From Alphaproteobacteria bacterium (GTDB lineage: Bacteria > Pseudomonadota > Alphaproteobacteria > ATCC43930 > CGMCC-115725): 8,045 bases of DNA. The notes below the pieces were generated by a model. The model saw nothing but the letters and a program-made list of their open reading frames with translations. It ran no database searches and was not told where the DNA came from. Below, piece after piece: positions 1 to 5,919 of the stretch. The translations under genes and the position numbers were made by a program. The stretch is taken from contig JAFMSA010000163.1 in assembly GCA_017353855.1 (NCBI GenBank), forward strand, positions 1-8,045, given 5' to 3'. Position 1 is the first letter of the stretch, and the number at the start of each line of letters is the position of its first letter.

Positions 1-278
1 GTGTGGGCGCCCCGCCAACCGACGATGTCGCGCGCTATCGGCAAGGCGCCACCGTAACGATACGGACAAAGGACGGCGGCATCAGCGAGAGCACCGTCTT
101 TGAGCCCAAGGGAACGGCCGCAGGCGGGATCGGGTGGCCCGAGGTGGACGCCAAATACCGGACACTCGTGCCGCGGGCCGGGATCCCTGAACCCCAAATC
201 GAGGCGAGCCTTGCGATGATCCATGACTTTCGCCAAGTACAACACGTCTCGCAACTGATCGATCTGCTGCGAGCGTAA
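1..278 (+). CDS. MmgE/PrpD family protein, C-terminal end (5' partial)
   Basis: The reading frame is open from the window edge (first full codon at base 3) and stops at TAA 276-278, leaving about 91 residues. The segment ATVTIRTKDGG followed by an EPKGTAAGG stretch, then EVDAKYRTLV, matches the usual end of MmgE/PrpD proteins: a beta strand carrying 'v.irtkdG', a P-K-G turn, then a helix with the 'e...KfR.L' pattern. The family includes 2-methylcitrate dehydratase, cis-aconitate decarboxylase and many uncharacterised lyase-like enzymes, normally about 450 residues. The catalytic N-terminal domain lies outside the window, so the substrate cannot be inferred. The GTG at base 3 is an internal valine codon, not a start. 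The family call rests on reading the motif by eye. Confidence 0.75.
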   Translation, partial: VGAPPTDDVARYRQGATVTIRTKDGGISESTVFEPKGTAAGGIGWPEVDAKYRTLVPRAGIPEPQIEASLAMIHDFRQVQHVSQLIDLLRA

Positions 279-526
279 CGGCAACTTTTGATCCAAGGCA
301 GCAACACTGGAAAGCCGTTTGCCGCTCTGTCGGGATCCTCAAGCGAAAATCTGAAAATGCCGGCGCGAACGATCGAGCTCCTCCGGGGACGACACGCCTG
401 TCGAGTTCAGCCACGACAGCGGCGAATGTGTGAAGAAGCCGCTTCCACGAATTCGCCGACGGCTCGCGCGTGCAGCGCGATCTGTACCCGGGTGACCGGC
501 GCGCTTTGTCGAGGAAGACCGGCCCG

Positions 527-559
527 CAGCATACCAGTGCGCTACGCACTGGTATGCTG
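527..559. repeat. Perfect 15-bp inverted repeat with a 3-base loop
   Basis: The left arm CAGCATACCAGTGCG (527-541) is the exact reverse complement of the right arm (545-559), with loop CTA at 542-544. One G/T wobble pair could extend it. No run of T follows on either strand, so it does not look like a simple intrinsic terminator. It lies in a region without a clear gene. A REP-type dispersed palindrome or a hairpin in an unrecognised transcript would both fit. No second copy was seen in this window. Confidence 0.85.
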
Positions 560-730
560 TGGAACCGCTGCTGCGACGGGCGGTTCGCTTCGCGCAATCC
601 ACGAGCGGGGAGTCTTGCCCATCGCCGCGTCCGCAGGGGCGTCGCTACGGATCGCCCGTTGAAGAGGGGGCAGTCTTGGGCCAAGGCCACGGATGATGTG
701 GTACCAAGCGAGAGCCGTGGAGAGCTTCCG

Positions 731-874
731 TCACACCTCGTTCAGAACCCCTGGTTTTAAATGCATGTCAAAAAGACCGGTGGGCGCCCAGTCAAGCCCG
801 TGCCCAGCCGAAGCAGCCAGGACGAAAACGGCGCCGACCAACGCCAGCCGAAAAAGACCATCGCCCTTTTCCAC
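731..874 (-). CDS. Possible small hydrophobic protein, 47 residues
   Basis: A GTG at 874 opens a frame ending in TGA at 731-733. The N-terminal half, VEKGDGLFRLALVGAVFVLA, has a positive/polar start followed by about 14 hydrophobic residues, like a signal peptide or single membrane segment. The rest, containing GHGLDWAPTGLFD, is soluble in character. A purine-rich AGGGGA sits about 10 bases before the GTG, rather far for a ribosome site. The frame remains open upstream of the GTG to a TGA near 950 without an ATG, so this may be the end of a decayed longer gene. Function unknown; a chance frame remains possible. Confidence 0.25.
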   Translation of the reverse strand: MEKGDGLFRLALVGAVFVLAASAGHGLDWAPTGLFDMHLKPGVLNEV

Positions 875-927
875 GAGGATCGAAATCCCCTGATTGAAGG
901 CTGCCAAACACTTCGCGCCCTCTCTAG

Positions 928-1137
928 CCCCTGGCGTTCAGTCAGGCCGACGTCGTCGAGCGCCTCGCGCCTCCAGCACACGCCGCCGCCGATGCATCTT
1001 GACAGGCCTTGACCAAATCAGCGCTCTCGCCAGACTTCCGCGAGTTGCCATTTGCCAGAGCGATTACCGCCGTCTACGAGGAGACGTCGGAAAATGTTAC
1101 GGTTACCGTCGAAGCATCAGGATGGCGACCGGTGTAG
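928..1137 (+). pseudogene. ORF relic with one in-frame stop
   Basis: Between stops at 925-927 and 1135-1137, one frame reads as protein-like sequence on both sides of a single TGA at 1000-1002. The first part contains LAFSQADVVERLAP; the second contains SPDFRELPFARAITAVYEET and then VTVTVEASGWRPV. Codon third positions are largely G or C in the first part and less so in the second. No ATG opens either part; a TTG at 1009 could start the second but has no well-placed ribosome site. I do not recognise the family. It ends 30 bases before the regulator start at 1168. It may be a gene remnant or chance. Confidence 0.25.
1099..1109. promoter_or_regulatory. Candidate operator: palindrome ACGGTTACCGT upstream of the arsR-type gene
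   Basis: ACGGT (1099-1103) and ACCGT (1105-1109) are perfect inverted arms around a single T, 58 bases before the regulator start. ArsR-type repressors commonly bind short inverted repeats in their own promoter region, so the position is suitable. The arms are short and the palindrome also falls within the relic frame listed here. A TAGAAT at 1135-1140 could be a -10 box, but no matching -35 was found. Confidence 0.18.
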
Positions 1138-1167
1138 AATGAGGAAGTTGCAGCAAAGGTCTAGACG

Positions 1168-1878
1168 ATGACCAGCCTTTCCACATTCGCAGAAATCGCC
1201 GCGCTTGCCGGCGATCCCGGGCGCGCCGCCATGCTCCGCGCACTTATGGACGGGCGTGCCTTGACGGCCTCCGAATTGGCCTACGTCGCCGGCGTTACGG
1301 CGCAGACGGCGAGCGGCCATCTGGCGCGCATGACTACCGCTGGACTTCTTAGCGTCGCGAAGCAAGGTCGGCACCGGTATCACCGCCTCGCATCGTCGGA
1401 TGTCGCGCAGATGATAGAAAGCATCATGCAGGTCGCATCAGGTCCGGGTTCGAAGCGATCGCCGCTCGCCGTCGGTCCGAAAGATGCCGCTTTGCGCCTG
1501 GCACGGACCTGCTACGATCATCTTGCCGGTCGCCTCGGTGTGGCGCTCGCCGACGCGGTGGTCGGGAGCGGCCACGTCGAATTGGCGACCGATGGGGGAT
1601 TGGTAACTGATGCGGGCGTCGATTTCTTTGGCAGCATCGGCATTGATTTCAGCGCGCTGATGACCCGAGACGGCAAGCGCTCGTCTAGGATCCTGTGTCG
1701 ACCTTGCCTCGATTGGAGTGAGCGACGCCCTCACATTGCCGGCAGCATTGGTGCGGCCTTATGCGCGCACAGCTTTGCCGCAGGCTGGATCGACCGAATT
1801 AATGGCACCCGTGCCGTCATGATCACGCCGAAAGGCCAGCGCGTCTTTCTCGAACAGTTCGGCGTGCAACTCGGATAG
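1168..1878 (+). CDS. ArsR-type winged-helix transcriptional regulator
   Basis: A 236-residue cytoplasmic DNA-binding protein. Residues about 8-75 form the ArsR fold: a first helix (EIAALAGDPGRAAMLRALMDG), the helix-turn-helix at about 33-62 (TASELAYVAGVTAQTASGHL, then a leucine-rich end), and a wing at 66-75 (QGRHRYHRLA). Residues 105-236 form a long extra domain with RTCYDHLAGRLG at 113-124, CRPCLDWSERRPHIAGSIGA at 177-196 and an RAVMITPKGQ segment near the end. This architecture recurs in proteobacterial ArsR-like proteins twice the length of classical ones. The ELCVCDL metal site of arsenic sensors is absent, so a metal role should not be assumed; Cys177 and Cys180 could be redox-active or metal-binding, which is inference. 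The start is supported by AAAGG at 1155-1159, 8 bases before ATG. No obvious target gene lies downstream. Confidence 0.9.
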   Translation: MTSLSTFAEIAALAGDPGRAAMLRALMDGRALTASELAYVAGVTAQTASGHLARMTTAGLLSVAKQGRHRYHRLASSDVAQMIESIMQVASGPGSKRSPLAVGPKDAALRLARTCYDHLAGRLGVALADAVVGSGHVELATDGGLVTDAGVDFFGSIGIDFSALMTRDGKRSSRILCRPCLDWSERRPHIAGSIGAALCAHSFAAGWIDRINGTRAVMITPKGQRVFLEQFGVQLG

Positions 1879-2181
1879 TTGAACGAATGCGTCAGCTCGC
1901 GCACAGGTGCCATGGCGGTGCGGTGCGTCCACCGGCGTGACACGGGACCTTGCCGCGTGCGCTGTTGCTGCGACCCCTCCCTCCTACGAATTATCACATA
2001 TTCAACGACGGGACCGGTTTTGTGACGCCGGCAGCATTGTCCCCTGCGCCGTGGGGAGCCGCGTCAGAATCGATGGGCGGCCTCGGTCATTGGGAAGATC
2101 GCGAACTTGCGAGGGTCGTCGCCCGGCCGTGTGTCTCCTCGCCGGCGGTGCGCGGCCTCGCCGGACTTGTCCGTTTTGCGC
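1879..2181. other. Intergenic region between two convergent genes
   Basis: About 300 bases separate the stop of the arsR-type gene from the stop of the minus-strand 268-residue gene. Open plus-strand frames continue through it into the antisense of the minus-strand gene, and none is recognisable. The only structure noted is the pair of hairpins close to the right edge (2142-2177). Confidence 0.5.
2142..2177 (+). terminator. Weak terminator-like hairpins
   Basis: CCGGCG (2142-2147) pairs with CGCCGG (2159-2164). Overlapping it, CGGA-CTTG-TCCG (2162-2173) forms a small hairpin followed at once by TTTT (2174-2177). On the plus strand this resembles a short intrinsic terminator, and it lies between convergent genes. 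It is about 260 bases beyond the arsR-type stop and only four bases beyond the end of the minus-strand gene; the short stem and short T run make it weak. Confidence 0.22.
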
Positions 2182-2988
2182 TCATCCTCCTTCCAGGCCG
2201 CATCCGCGTTCCTCTATATGCAAGGCGATGGCCTCGACGATGTCGAGCAGTTCGTCGATGTGATCCGCCAGAAGTCGCGGCTCGCTACGGTCGAGTCCGA
2301 GCTTGAACAGGTCGATGACCGGATCGAATCCGTGGACGCCGATCAGCGTCTCCCAGCTATGGATTCGCCCTTCGGGACTGAGATCAAGCACGAGCTGGGC
2401 GCTCCTGTCGAGGCGCCCGGCGGCATCGTTGGCGACGTTGCGCAGATTGTAAACCGCCTCGGCGGTCGCAGCGGCCTGGGTGCGCCTGCCGCGCTCCTCG
2501 TCCGGAGGCTTCCTGGCTTTGCCCGGCTCGTCCGGCCGATCGCCCGCGTTCAGTACCTGCTGCTGGTGATAGGCGTCGAACCCGGCAAGGATCGTATGCG
2601 GGTGCTGCATCCGGTCGCGGTCGCTTTCACTGTTGACCTCCTTGTCGAAGTACCAGGCGCGGATCTCCTCGCCGTTCTGATAGAGCTGGATCACCTTGCA
2701 CCGAATTGATTTGTCCATGTCACGCAGGTGCGGCGGTGCGAGCAAGTTATAGGCGTCAGCATAGCGGCGGCCGTTGGTATTGGTGCTGCTGGACCGGCGC
2801 ATCGCGGCCTGCTGAAGATCGAAGCAGGCACGACCGATCAGCACCCAATCGTCGATGTTGCGCTTGGAGCGCCTCTCGCCGAGCGTGACCTCGGCCTCGA
2901 CGATGGCCCTGCGAACCTCATCCGAGATCCCGACCCAGTTCGGGTTTGACAACAGCGCGCGGCGTTGCGCTTCGTAATTATCGGTCAT
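2182..2988 (-). CDS. Uncharacterised 268-residue protein
   Basis: I do not recognise a named family. The ATG at 2988 is preferred over the ATG at 3009 because AAAGGA (2998-3003) sits 9 bases before it. The protein is soluble with no membrane segment or signal peptide. Residues about 1-60 are helical (NPNWVGISDEVRRAIVEAE, then DDWVLIGRACFDL). Residues about 73-140 carry a spaced pattern, GRRYADAY ... DKSIRCKV ... NGEEIRAWYF ... DRDRMQHPHTIL, which by eye resembles uncharacterised alphaproteobacterial accessory-genome proteins with a Y...R...N..I..W...HP signature. A charged linker (150-172, EPGKARKPPDEERGRR) leads to a C-terminal helical domain (SWETLIGVHGFDPVIDLFKL, then an acidic leucine-rich helix ending in IALHIEERG). 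Codon use is strongly G/C in third positions, which supports real coding. It may be coupled to the ORF at 2985-3353. A role in phage, plasmid or island biology is plausible but unproven. Confidence 0.8.
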   Translation of the reverse strand: MTDNYEAQRRALLSNPNWVGISDEVRRAIVEAEVTLGERRSKRNIDDWVLIGRACFDLQQAAMRRSSSTNTNGRRYADAYNLLAPPHLRDMDKSIRCKVIQLYQNGEEIRAWYFDKEVNSESDRDRMQHPHTILAGFDAYHQQQVLNAGDRPDEPGKARKPPDEERGRRTQAAATAEAVYNLRNVANDAAGRLDRSAQLVLDLSPEGRIHSWETLIGVHGFDPVIDLFKLGLDRSEPRLLADHIDELLDIVEAIALHIEERGCGLEGG

Positions 2989-3353
2989 CGTTTGTTGTCC
3001 TTTGCCCAATGCGGTTGGTGATCAGCGCCGGGCGTCAGTTCCACGTGGCAGTCCGGCGCTCCGAGGGTCAGGGGCTGACTGATTCGACACCGGATCCGAT
3101 CGGATCTCCCCTGACGGATTCGATCGACCGCACTCGATAATGCCGTGGCGTAATCCATTAGTGTTAATGCCGCGTGATCCATTAGTGATCTGGTCTCCTG
3201 TGTCACCGGAATCGACGTTTGCGGGCATTCGGTTCCGTGGGCCCAATAATTGCCCCAGCCGGCCTCCGGGCCTCCGGCGGTCACGACGTCGTCGCCGTTC
3301 CCGCTGGTCGGGATGCCGAGGCCGCTATCAGCGACCGCTAAGGTGGGAACCAT
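2985..3353 (-). CDS. Possible 122-residue hypothetical protein upstream of the 268-residue gene
   Basis: An ATG at 3353 opens a frame ending in TGA at 2985-2987. Its stop overlaps the next start as ATGA, a common arrangement in co-translated genes. In the first 33 codons about 28 third positions are G or C, a coding-like bias, and opposite-strand frames there are arginine-rich as expected of shadows. The N-terminal third is glycine- and aspartate-rich (TSGNGDDVVTAGGPEAGWG). The middle has an internal repeat, LMDHAALT followed by LMDYATALS, and then DRIRQGRS followed by DRIRCRIS. These reflect DNA repeats whose lengths are multiples of three. There is no recognised domain, and the ribosome site before 3353 is poor (only a GAG). 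It may be a real small gene, a relic, or repeated leader DNA that happens to be open. Confidence 0.4.
   Translation of the reverse strand: MVPTLAVADSGLGIPTSGNGDDVVTAGGPEAGWGNYWAHGTECPQTSIPVTQETRSLMDHAALTLMDYATALSSAVDRIRQGRSDRIRCRISQPLTLGAPDCHVELTPGADHQPHWAKDNKR
2998..3003 (-). promoter_or_regulatory. Ribosome binding site fixing the start at 2988
   Basis: On the minus strand AAAGGA precedes the ATG at 2988 by 9 bases. The alternative in-frame ATG at 3009 would place this site inside the coding region, so the downstream start is favoured. The site also lies at the end of the upstream ORF, as expected for translational coupling. Confidence 0.6.
3093..3106. repeat. Nested palindrome GATCCGATCGGATC
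   Basis: This is a perfect 14-base palindrome. It is flanked by an outer inverted repeat, GTCAGGGG (3067-3074) and CCCCTGAC (3108-3115). A direct repeat, CTGACTGATTCGA (3075-3087) and CTGACGGATTCGA (3111-3123), has a 36-base period and one mismatch. It lies within the possible 122-residue ORF and 105-118 bases upstream of the 268-residue gene, so it could be an operator, a cruciform site, or just coding repeats. Confidence 0.75.
3138..3188. repeat. Two tandem imperfect repeats of 27 and 24 bases
   Basis: Copy one (3138-3164) and copy two (3165-3188) both begin TAATGCCG and both carry ATCCATTAGTG. Copy one has three extra bases (TGG) after TAATGCCG; one A/G difference lies just before ATCCATTAGTG. 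Both lengths and their difference are multiples of three, so the minus-strand frame is kept and encodes a repeated L-M-D-[HY]-A motif. The repeats also resemble short iterons, but two copies are few for that. Confidence 0.75.
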
Positions 3354-3540
3354 TGTTACTCGTGCTGATCGGTGCGCTGACGGCCGCGCTCGCCGCTGGT
3401 GTCTCTGTTCTGGCTATTGGATCTGTTGGAGCCTTAGCGCGCAACCCGGTCGTCGCGCAGAATGAACATCGCGATCCGACCCCGGGTATCAGCCCGGCGA
3501 ACAACAGTCCGGCGGTTTTCAGGCTGAGCATGCCGAGCAT
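3328..3540 (-). CDS. Possible small membrane or secreted protein, 70 residues
   Basis: An ATG at 3540 (or a TTG at 3546) opens a frame stopping at TGA 3328-3330. The N-terminus MLGMLSLKTAGLLFAGLIPG is strongly hydrophobic with a single lysine, like a signal peptide or membrane anchor. The remainder is polar, rich in Ala, Thr and Ser, with CSFC at about residues 26-29. The first two dozen codons have mostly G/C third positions. It overlaps the start of the 122-residue ORF by 26 bases in the same direction. A GGA lies 9 bases before the ATG, a weak ribosome site. A plus-strand frame across the same bases is also hydrophobic, so the coding strand is uncertain. Confidence 0.22.
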   Translation of the reverse strand: MLGMLSLKTAGLLFAGLIPGVGSRCSFCATTGLRAKAPTDPIARTETPAASAAVSAPISTSNNGSHLSGR

Positions 3541-3881
3541 GCCCAAAAATCCATTCTGAAGCCCTCTGCGCGCGTTTTAGGCGCCCGCAGGAGGTTGAAC
3601 GGGCCAACCTCGAAACAGCCGAAGGGCTTGTTGCAATTGCTAACGTGGCGAAACCGCCGTACTCCAGGCTTTGGGAAGCGGTCGAGCCGGTTGACGACGC
3701 GCCGATTATCCGATTAACCGTGATCTGGTCGATACGTGGTCAAAGGCGTGGCGGCTCTTAGAGACGATGCCGACGCGCTCGCCCGGAGACCAACCGTGAG
3801 TGACCGCCTCAGCGCCGCACATCATGAGGCAAATCATACACCGGCGTTCTCGCATTTCGGCATAGCTCTAGCGCTGCATCA

Positions 3882-4123
3882 TCAGTCGCCGGGGAAGCAC
3901 ATAGGCGGCGTACGCATGTTCCGCACCGCACGCACCCGCTGCATTAAGGCGGCGGGCTGCCTGGCCGGGCCGGTCCCGGTGAGCCGGTTCAGCGGTGCGC
4001 CGATAGACGCTGTTAGCGGCCAGCAGCCGCAGCGATTCGGAAATGGCGCTCGATGCGCTTAGCCGTAACGGAACCTCCTCTGCCGTCGCGCCACAGTGCG
4101 CGCAGGATCTCGTCGCAGCTCAA
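3882..4123 (-). pseudogene. Possible frameshifted gene relic
   Basis: On the minus strand a frame from TTG 4123 to TAA 4013-4015 encodes CDEILRALWRDGRGG followed by SVTAKRIERHFRIAAAAGR, which reads like an N-terminal helix and helix-turn-helix pair with mostly G/C third positions. After the stop, the coding-like bias moves to another frame (PLNRLTGTGPARQPAALM, then QRVRAVRNMRTPPMCFPGD) that ends at TGA 3882-3884. A frameshift near 4015 would join them. No family is recognised and both pieces are short, so chance cannot be excluded. Confidence 0.25.
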
Positions 4124-4640
4124 TGCGCGGCATAGGCAAGCGGGCGTGGCCTTTGGTGCTGATAGAGACGCTCGGCTCAAACGATGTGAGACGGGTACTG
4201 CGCCAGTGGCCGCGCAGCATTGGTACGGTACTGGTATGGCTCAGCTGGTGATACTGTCGGGAGACTGCGACCAGGTCGCCAAGCTGCACCGTTCCGCCCG
4301 GCAGCGCGGAATTCTGGGGATCCAGGTGAAAATTTGGATTTGGCCCGTTTCCCCTGCAATTCCACTGTAGAGCGGGAGCAGCCGGTCTTCACCAACATCC
4401 TGAGTGATCCGGCCCCGAGCCGCCCGTCGTGATTACGCCGTCTTGCTAGAATGTCGCGAACTCCCCGCCTCGTGCAGCCTTCGCGCGCGATCCATTCTGG
4501 CGCTGCGGGAGATCCCTTTCCGCCTATCACCAGTGTTCCGCGATACGCTGCTCGGCGCGCGCCTCAGTAATTACGCCGTCGCTGGGACAACACACAAGTG
4601 AGGCGACTAGCGGCGGACGGCGGTGTAGTGAACCTGCCTG

Positions 4641-4758
4641 TCAGAGCGCGAACTTCATCTTTCCGAGAAGCTGGTGCCCTGACACGGCTCTGATAAGTCC
4701 GTGAGTGCCGTGACAAATAACCCCGACAGCAAGCCGGGGCTGGGGTTCTCATAACCCC
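4641..4758. repeat. Cluster of four nested or adjacent hairpins
   Basis: Pairs seen: TCAGAGC (4641-4647) with GCTCTGA (4687-4693); CACGGC (4683-4688) with GCCGTG (4707-4712); CCCCG (4721-4725) with CGGGG (4735-4739); and GGGGTT (4742-4747) with AACCCC (4753-4758). GGGGTT can instead pair with the first AACCCC (4719-4724), so two folds exclude each other. ATAACCCCG occurs twice (4717-4725 and 4751-4759). On the minus strand the CCCCG/CGGGG hairpin is followed by TTATTTG, a weak terminator-like tail. It may be a transcription terminator or part of an unannotated structured RNA; no tRNA or rRNA was recognised. Confidence 0.5.
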
Positions 4759-5909
4759 GTTGTCCCACCCGAAGACTCACTTCGCAGTGTGCCTTCGCGA
4801 CAGATACCGCAGCAAGAGTGCAATACACATGGCTCATCCCTCTCGGTTTTGAGCACCATGACGGTGGTTTTCGATCTGGCGCTGTCGCGGTACGCTCTCC
4901 GCAATCGCCGAGGCCGGAGACGGCAGCCGACTACGCTGCGATCTCCAGCCCACGGGTCGTTGTCAGTGTTGTTGGATGCGGTCTGGCTGAGGGGGCACAA
5001 TAGTGTTTTGGTTACGCGGTTTGGCGGAGACAGAACATCAATGGGCGGCCCTTTACCTATGCGATTTCGCAAGGCCGGCGCGTCACTCTCTTAGGTTATT
5101 GGGAGGCGTCGTGGTTTTCGGCCTTTCCTGGATGACGGTCTTTCGGTTGTCTGGCTCGTATACATAATCACGTTGATGATGCGCAGTGGGATCGCCCTCG
5201 GTTCCGCCGCATACAACGGTTGCGTTCATGCCTTGTTGACAATTTTGCTTCTCAAATCGCGTTGGTACTTACTGATCACCCCTGTGGACATGGCGGCGCA
5301 AGCGAAAAAAGCTGCAAATTTCCGGTTGCAGAAATCATTGGTTAACGTCCGAAGACGATGGAGTCTTCATCTGTACGGATGATGATTCGCCTCGCCCTCG
5401 AACAAGTGCAAGGCAGCTCACGCTTCGAAATACCTGCCGGCGCCGGATCAACCACCGAACGCCGCGATCCCGGTTCGCTCTCAAGAAATCTATATATGCC
5501 GTGCTGATCGAGAGATGGGCACGGGCACTGCCAACAATGGCTGGTGCGGTCCGCCCCGCTGCTGACGCTGACGCAGCCAGCGCATCAGCCGCGTGCCATC
5601 AGCGTCTGCCCTTCGCCTACGCCGTGATACCGGCGGCGCCGAGAGGATCGCCGAGAGAGCACCCTGCGCAATTACTGCACATCAAATTTGTGGTCAAGTG
5701 GCTTGCTTCATTGCTCCGCCCAGGTTGGCCCATGCTGGGCGCGCGGTATGCTTTTTTCGAGGAGTGGCGAACGCAATCGGTCCAGCCGAGTTTATGTTCG
5801 ATCAGGGTTTAGGGCAAGTGAAGCACCTGCGAGTCGATTCAAGGCCGGTTTGATCAGCCACAGTACCGAGTTCCGCCACGCAGTGTCACGCTTGGAGAGA
5901 GCAGAAGGT

Positions 5910-5914
5910 GGAGG
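5910..5914 (+). promoter_or_regulatory. Ribosome binding site fixing the fumC start at 5920
   Basis: GGAGG lies 5 bases before ATG 5920. The in-frame GTG at 5908 overlaps this site, which makes it an unlikely start. With ATG 5920 the conserved residues take the same numbers as in the E. coli enzyme (His129, His188, Ser318), which supports the choice. Confidence 0.75.
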
Positions 5915-5919
5915 GCAGA

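Larger units (their letters stand above)
279..1167. other. Gene-poor region between the MmgE/PrpD tail and the arsR-type gene
   Basis: No frame here shows a recognisable domain over its length. Several long open frames overlap on both strands around 290-690 and are rich in Arg, Ala and Ser, as expected of chance frames in GC-rich DNA. Three things stand out and are listed separately: the hairpin at 527-559, a hydrophobic small ORF on the minus strand at 731-874, and a frame with one in-frame stop at 928-1137. The stretch may be decayed accessory DNA; no transposase or integrase motif was seen. Confidence 0.5.
3560..5919. other. Large gene-poor region upstream of fumC
   Basis: About 2.4 kb with no confident gene. 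Frames of 60-140 codons occur on both strands, but none shows a known motif, a good ribosome site and coding-like third positions together. Weak candidates: a plus-strand frame at 5173-5382 with a hydrophobic start (HALLTILLLKSRWYLLI); a 49-codon plus-strand frame at 5358-5507 beginning MESSSVRMMIRLALEQV; and two overlapping plus-strand frames at 5501-5812 and 5593-5853 just before fumC, neither clearly better than the other. A frameshifted relic (3882-4123 minus) and a hairpin cluster (4641-4758) are listed separately. The 11-mer ATTACGCCGTC occurs twice (4432-4442 and 4570-4580). The stretch from about 4780 to 5380 looks lower in GC by eye. This fits decayed island DNA. Confidence 0.5.

Noticed and set aside
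82..690. 202-codon minus-strand open frame
   Set aside because: It runs antisense through the MmgE/PrpD tail, is rich in Arg, Ser and Pro, and shows no domain.
1498..1515. Sigma-54-like CTGGCACG ... TGCTA
   Set aside because: Spacing does not give a TTGC -12 element, and the site lies inside the regulator coding region.
1890..1910. GTCAGCT resembling part of a tts box
   Set aside because: The second half (CGAAAGCT-like) is absent and no secretion gene follows.
2107..2709. 200-codon plus-strand open frame
   Set aside because: Most of it is the antisense shadow of the 268-residue minus-strand gene, which has better codon bias and a good ribosome site.
5236..5271. TTGACA as a -35 promoter element
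   Set aside because: No -10-like hexamer at 16-18 bases; the nearest AT-rich hexamer is too far away.
5908..5919. GTG at 5908 as the fumC start
   Set aside because: It overlaps the GGAGG site serving ATG 5920, and ATG 5920 gives the family's usual residue numbering.
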